A DNA stretch of 64,000 nucleotides from Lactuca virosa. Taxonomy: Eukaryota; Streptophyta; Magnoliopsida; Asterales; Asteraceae. Numbering within the stretch: position 1 is the stretch's first letter; each line of letters starts with the position of its first letter. The DNA is taken from assembly GCA_928212115.1 (NCBI GenBank), contig CAKMRJ010005412.1, positions 251,662,700 through 251,726,699 on the forward strand. The letters are read 5' to 3'. The notes below the pieces were generated by a model. The model worked only from the letters and a program-made list of their open reading frames with translations, had not been told where the DNA came from and made no database searches. Positions 59,109 to 64,000 of the stretch are shown here, piece after piece. Both the position numbers and the translations under genes were made by a program.

Positions 59109-59290
59109 CCATAAACCGTAGCCTACGGTTTGGGAAACCGTAGGTTTTACAATACCTACGGTTTGGGAAACCGTAGGTTTTACAATACCTACGGTTTTAT
59201 ATCTTGAAAATGATTTTTTTTTTATACAAAAATACGAAGCAGTAGACGATTTTGCAAAACAGTAGACGAATATAGATACCTACGGTTTCG
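59109..59290. repeat. CCTACGGTTT/AAACCGTAGG hairpins, 33-bp tandem unit
   Basis: Perfect 10-bp inverted arms with a ggg loop lie at 59122-59144 and again at 59155-59177 (unit of 33 bp). A third left arm is at 59188-59197, and half copies lie at 59109-59120 and 59279-59290. The arms are exact in every copy. Confidence 0.9.
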
Positions 59291-59669
59291 TGGGCTATTT
59301 TGGGACATTTCCTAATTTTTTGTTAAAAATTACTAATTACTTCCGTAATTTGGCTAGATTAGTAATTACCCCCATTTATTAAGCCTTACTCTATTCACAA
59401 AAGACTTATTTACAAAAGGTTTTTCAACAAAATCTAACCCAAAAATACTATGGTCAAGTAGTAGGCGTACGACTGACAGATTAGGACAACTAAATAACCA
59501 AATATCGTGTAACCAAGAGCAGTCATCAAGTCGAGTGTGGCCCGACTAGTTCGGAAGGCCTGTAAGTCTTTGTTTCTAATATTTAAGTTAGATATATCCA
59601 AAAGAAAAGTTATAATGTACATTAATTTTCAATATTTTTTCTTTTGCTGCAATGGTTAAACAATGCGAG

Positions 59670-60470
59670 TTAGTAACCCGGCAGCATACCATAACCAAGA
59701 CGATCCTGTAATACGCGATCAAAGTCAGGTCCGAACACTCGTGTCATCTCTTCTACTTTCTTGTTTCGAGCTTTTGTAGCATTTTCATATTCTGACAGTG
59801 CCTTCATATACATATCATGAGCTTTCAATAACTGCTTCATTATCTCATCAACTCTCTCCTTCAGCGGCCCTAACGAATGTTCTAAGGCCATCAACTCTTT
59901 CTGTAAAGGCTCGTTTCCAAACTTGAGCCTAGCAACCATGTTTAGCCTCTTGTGGGCCCACGAGAGATCGAATCCTAAAGCCTCCAAGTCTTTAAAATCT
60001 TGCCAAAGACCGGTTATCTGCTCCTGAGCCAGTGTATCCACGGTTAATCCCATAAAACGTTTAATGGTTGCATGGAGTTCTTTCAAGTTGCCTAACCAAA
60101 ACGGTGTCACACGAATCTGGACCCGTTGAAATGTGTTGGGGTAGCGGTGCTCGACAGCCTCAAATAGCTCCTTTGCCTCTCGTCCCACAACATTCCCTCG
60201 CCATAAATCTGCAGTTCCATGAGGTTCCTCACATGTCCTCTTCTCAGGCATCTCCGTTTGAATCAACACATAAGGATCTTCGGTCTTTAGTGTCAGTGAC
60301 TCATCAAGACACGCGGAGCTTCTTTTGGAAGACGTCTCTCCCCTTTTACTATAACTTTTGATGGGATCAAATTGAGATTCTTCTGTTTTAACAGAGGGCA
60401 ACTTTCTTTGCTCTTGAGAAGATGATCTTGAAAGCTCGTTAGTGGATCGATTATCATCTTTGTTGGCCAT
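59670..60470 (-). CDS. Unrecognised host-like protein with C-terminal coiled coil (266 residues)
   Basis: I do not recognise a named gene. The start chosen is ATG at 60470 ('MANKDD'). The frame extends 33 residues further upstream to 60569 in hydrophobic text, but an AG at the end of 'cgatttacag' near 60497 suggests a 5'-untranslated intron there. Residues 1-80 are polar and Ser/Lys/Glu-rich, probably disordered. Residues 85-180 form a compact helical region ('LWRGNVVGREAKELFEAVEHRYPNTF', 'DLEALGFDLSWAHKRLN'). Residues 190-243 are a likely coiled coil rich in Leu/Lys/Glu. The middle resembles the C-terminal part of plant MATH/coiled-coil or PEARLI-4-type proteins; that likeness is weak. No lesions; it is flanked by transposon debris, so it could be an intact gene or a captured fragment. 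Confidence 0.6.
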   Translation of the reverse strand: MANKDDNRSTNELSRSSSQEQRKLPSVKTEESQFDPIKSYSKRGETSSKRSSACLDESLTLKTEDPYVLIQTEMPEKRTCEEPHGTADLWRGNVVGREAKELFEAVEHRYPNTFQRVQIRVTPFWLGNLKELHATIKRFMGLTVDTLAQEQITGLWQDFKDLEALGFDLSWAHKRLNMVARLKFGNEPLQKELMALEHSLGPLKERVDEIMKQLLKAHDMYMKALSEYENATKARNKKVEEMTRVFGPDFDRVLQDRLGYGMLPGY

Positions 60471-60718
60471 TGTTGGTTGTGTGATGGCTGGGGGCTTCTG
60501 TAAATCGTTGCGTCTTGTTGTATGATTGTGTACAGGCAGTATAAAAGCGAATAAAATGGTGAAAAACAACGATTACTTAGAAAATACCAGCGGCTCGGCT
60601 GGAGGTAGGAAAGCAAGCTTGGAGAGCACACTCAAGTAACGAGGGGAAATCAGGAGAACAGTGTTGACTAAGGTTGTGTCAATAATGGCTAGAAGTTAAC
60701 ACCATAAGAGAAAAAAAG

Positions 60719-60725
<7 letters not shown>

Positions 60726-60776
<51 letters not shown>
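60726..60776. repeat. (TA)n microsatellite
   Basis: About 25 TA units about 250 bp upstream of the host-like gene's start. Confidence 0.95.
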
Positions 60777-60784
<8 letters not shown>

Positions 60785-62380
60785 ATAATGAAATATATTA
60801 GGGCAAATGTCACAAAAACATTTAACTTTGTAAGTTTTGGTCGGTTTTATCTAAGTTGTAATTTAGATTTATTAATACTTCAAAGAAAAAATTCAATTTT
60901 ATATTTTTTGTAAATTTATTGAACAAAATTGAAATTTTTATCAAATGTAACGGTTTTAATGAACAAAAAACCAAACTTAAGGGTTTTATGAATGAGAAAA
61001 AATGATAAAACAAATATTTCTGTCAAACATAAAGAAAAAGATGATAATTTTTTTTTAAAAGTTGTAAATATCCATTTTTAATAGACCTAAAATCGATAAA
61101 AAGATAAAAACCCATAAAAATTTACAAACTGAAAGGTTTTGTCATTATCCTAACAACAAATTATTGAAATTATTTTCTTGGTTTGCCAAAATTTTGCATT
61201 TGGTCCTTATCTTTTCTTTTGCACACGGACAGTCCTCATGTTTTGATTTTATTACGATGCAAGTCCTTGTGTAATAAGAAAATAACTATAGTTCCCTTAA
61301 TATTTTTTTTTTCAGATTTTTTAGTTCGTTTATTTATTATTCATAAATTATGTATAAGGAAAATAAAAACCCTAAACCTAGTCCTTCCTGTACCATATCG
61401 TAACTCATACCCTCAACGCCTTCACCTTCAATCGTTGACTCTCATCTTCTTCTTCCTTTTCAATTCTAGATTCAGGTGCACCCAATCGTTCACCTCTCAC
61501 GATCGTCGCTCTGCCGACACCTCCATTTGGCCTTCTCTTTCTCTCTCACATCCTCTCCCAACGCCAGTGAGAAATCAACCAGCATGAAACACATTTCTCA
61601 CAGAGGGTAAATCGATTGTGATGATGAATAAGTAGATTTCTCACATATGGGTTTTGTGAAAATTGAGAACCAATATTCATTTCTAGAAATCCATTTCTCA
61701 TATTAGGTCACCAGAAAGTTTTTGATTTCATTTGGTTTACTTATGGAAATCAATGGTTGCTGATTTGATTTCATGAGGTTTTTGTTTTAAATTTGATTTT
61801 ATGATAATTTCTTCTAAATTTGATTTCAAATAGGGTCGAAACTTTGTTAATAGTGGGGAATTGGATGAATGAAGAAAATACCGCTGATGATGTTCTTGCC
61901 TTTAAGCTCAATGTGCTTCTCATGCTTATACACGTGAAGGGTATCAATGAAAAACTACACTTCTTCATTTTGTGGTGCAGGAGATCATTCGAGTTGAAGG
62001 TTTTTCCTTTGTAGAAAGTTAGTGATGCTGCCTCGTTACTTTTATTTAAATTTGTTTTAGAAAAATGGAGGAATTTTGTGATAGCCTTATTTTCATTTAA
62101 AACTTTTTATTTATTATACATCATTATCAATAAAAAAAAAACACTACATTTTAGTTTTGGGACAACAGAGATGGCGGTTGAACTAGATCCACTCAACATC
62201 GCTGCAAATCTGGATTTGCTTGGCGGTGGCAGTGAATTTTGTTTGATAGCAGTGACGATGGTTAGATGGAAGAGGTGGTAATGAGGTCATGTTTCTCACG
62301 TGGTTATGGTTGTGTTGCATGTTTTGGATTTATTTTTCGGTAACTGGTGGTGGTTGCCAATGGTTGTCAGTTGATGGTGG
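60777..62380. other. Intergenic region without a supported gene
   Basis: 61190-61300 carries 'catttggtccttatctttt...gcaagtccttgtg', the style of dispersed plant repeats. 61380-61590 is C/T-rich, like a 5' untranslated region ('ccttcaccttcaatcgttgactctcatcttcttcttcc'). No long open frame or RNA gene follows. The sequence ends where an LTR begins at 62381. Confidence 0.45.
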
Positions 62381-63087
62381 TGTAACGCCCGTATATCCGG
62401 GCTAGTCAATTTAGAGACGATAAGCGTCAAAAATGACTTTTTGATAAAAGAGTGTTTAGAATAAATAATCTTAACCAAGTTGTAGTGGTCGTGACAAGGA
62501 TTTCGGATATATAAAGAATGCCGAAATCCGAGTTATAACGAAGAAGTTATGACTTGTCGAAGTTTCGCGACAGAACCGGCACGACACAGCGCGACGTAAA
62601 TAGTGAATTTATTATAGAGCGATATTTGGCCTTAGCGATCTAAACGAAATTCATAGAATACGTTAAACCGAGAGCGTGCATAAAAAGAACGTCTAAATCT
62701 GACTTCGTATGAGAAGTTATGATTTTTCGAAGTTTCAACTTAGCGGTATGCAACCTAAAGTTCGAATATGAGATCGGGTGGTTTCTAGCCGAAACAATCT
62801 AAATGAGAATCAAAGATCTCGTCGATAGTAGTCCAACGGTAAAAAGACAGACGAAAACGGACGTCAGATGAAGGAGTTATGAATTCCTAACGAAGTTTTC
62901 CTGTCCTGGCCTAATAAACATAATATAATAAATATTAAAGTCAAAATTAGCCGTCAGAGTCTAAACGAGAGTTGTAGATCATAATCTCACCTACGCGTGG
63001 ATATAAATAACGTCAAAAACGAAGCTCGTATGCGAAATATATGAATTTTTGAAGTTCGGGGCGCGAACCCCGACACTGTGTCAGAGT

Positions 63088-63224
63088 TCACGACGTGAAT
63101 ACAGTGTTCACGACGTGAACTCAGTATTTATGACTTCTGGAGCCTGACAGACGCAAGTTGTGATGACGCACCTGATGACTACTGAACTCACGACGTGAAT
63201 ATTTGAGATTCACGACGTGAATCC
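63088..63224. repeat. Four TTCACG-A-CGTGAA palindromes before the TATA box
   Basis: TTCACGACGTGAA or its near form is seen at about 63088-63100, 63108-63120, 63188-63200 and 63209-63221, separated by different spacers. The arms are 6 bp with one middle base. The nearest copy lies about 15 bp upstream of the TATA box. Confidence 0.85.
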
Positions 63225-63237
63225 AGAAAAATGGCCC

Positions 63238-63247
63238 TATAAATAGA
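63238..63247 (+). promoter_or_regulatory. LTR TATA box
   Basis: CTATAAATAG at the equivalent place to 685-694 on the minus strand of the other copy. Confidence 0.6.
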
Positions 63248-64000
63248 AATCGAAGGGGCAGCCGGTTTTGGTTGCTATTTTCTTACTCCCTCTCTTCCGA
63301 TACCCTATCTAGCCCTCTTAAAGTGCCCCCGAAGCCCCGGTACCATCCCTGATACCCGAAGCGAGTCCCGAAGCCCCGAAGATCCCGAGAGAAAGAGTTT
63401 TCGAGCCGAAACTCTCCCCGCGAGAAGTCCGGTTTCTGAGAAAACATTCTGGTTTCACCGAAGAATTACTACTCGAAGAGCCGTAGTGCTGTCCGAGCAT
63501 CGTCTAATCAAGTGAGGTGTGTAGTTACTTTCTTCTACCGCATAGATATGAATTATTTTCTATGAAATACGTGTTATGTGTTTATACGTTGTTTGTTTAC
63601 TTGAGATGGTTGTTGAATTAATGTTTTATACAGGTTTTTAAATGATTTAAACTATATATGTAATTTATATCTACAAATATGTTGGGTAGAACATGGGTAG
63701 ATGAAATAGTTGGTGTGTAAGGAAAGATGAGTTTGAGGATGAGACGAAAGATGATATAGATCGTGAGATGAGGGTGACAGGTGAAAAATGAGTGAAACCT
63801 TTACCCAAACGATGGCCCCCGTCATTCAGCAGAGTCGGGATGACAACCACGGACTATTCTAGACAGTCCAGTGGAACACTAGCAAGCTCGCAACTTGTAG
63901 GTGTTGTGGACTTGATGTTCACCGGTGTACTTTAAAAACCCTGGCAGCTATAGATTTAGTGCCTTATCATAATACGATGGTAGCTATGGATTTAGTACAG

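Larger units (their letters stand above)
58684..59420. other. Non-coding region upstream of the MULE gene with two repeat types
   Basis: No gene. It contains the GTAGTCAA direct repeats (58728-58815), poly-A/T tracts, and the CCTACGGTTT hairpins (59109-59290). It probably holds the MULE 5' flank or terminal region, but no terminal inverted repeat could be paired with the other end. Confidence 0.5.
62381..64000 (+). mobile_element. Ty3/gypsy-type LTR, plus orientation, cut by window end
   Basis: It starts TGTAACGCCCGTATATCCGGGC at 62381; the related LTR at the window start is in the opposite orientation. U3 subrepeats (62490-63060), a palindrome cluster (63088-63224), a TATA box (63238-63247), and a C/G-rich transcribed part follow in order. 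The end and any interior lie outside the window. Confidence 0.75.

Noticed and set aside
61183..61587. 134-residue plus-strand frame
   Set aside because: Low-complexity Phe/Leu/Ser text from T-rich and CT-rich DNA, no recognisable domain, and no upstream promoter signal.

Overview
The window is nuclear DNA of a dicot plant, most likely an Asteraceae genome and plausibly lettuce (Lactuca). That guess rests on remembered features of Asteraceae LTRs, such as ACTCG-N-CGAGT palindromes and repeated 'cataacttcttcatacgaa' blocks, and is not proven. There are no bacterial-style operons. Almost everything is transposable elements nested in one another. Only one reading frame looks like an ordinary host gene: an unrecognised coiled-coil protein at 59670-60470, minus strand.

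Layout. 1-1650: minus-oriented Ty3/gypsy LTR piece. 1700-8634: chromodomain-type gypsy element with no 5' LTR and a broken gag-pol, ending in a 2.3-kb LTR. 8635-10627: another LTR piece. 11004-11857: solo copia-type LTR with a perfect target-site duplication. 12648-13081: possible second LTR. 15869-20478: hAT transposon with a broken transposase, cut off by an LTR piece at 20479-21950.

From 22.4 to 58.7 kb lies the most informative structure. A Mutator-like (MULE) transposase gene on the minus strand was split by three separate LTR elements. Element A (22606-38496, gypsy-like, most of pol replaced) sits in one exon. Element B (38925-46468, copia-type) sits in another. Element C (46514-56429, near-complete gypsy chromovirus) sits inside an 84-bp intron. 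Element A was itself hit by element D (27259-34774), which belongs to the same family as B but has the opposite orientation. Duplicated 5-bp target sites flank A (one mismatch), C and D (perfect), and approximately B. The MULE frame runs continuously across these junctions.

The most interesting mechanism is in element C. A 73-bp GT-AG interval lies exactly at the gag/protease boundary and carries an in-frame stop. Unspliced RNA would give Gag only, while spliced RNA would give Gag-Pol. Element A keeps the same 5' splice site in the same codon phase. A second theme is that several unrelated LTR families each carry clusters of short palindromes or hairpins.

Working together: nothing here forms a pathway. 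The gypsy elements encode gag, protease, RT, RNase H and integrase-chromodomain modules, all at least partly broken. A, B and D look non-autonomous and were probably moved in trans. Everything is read from sequence by eye; no searches were run.
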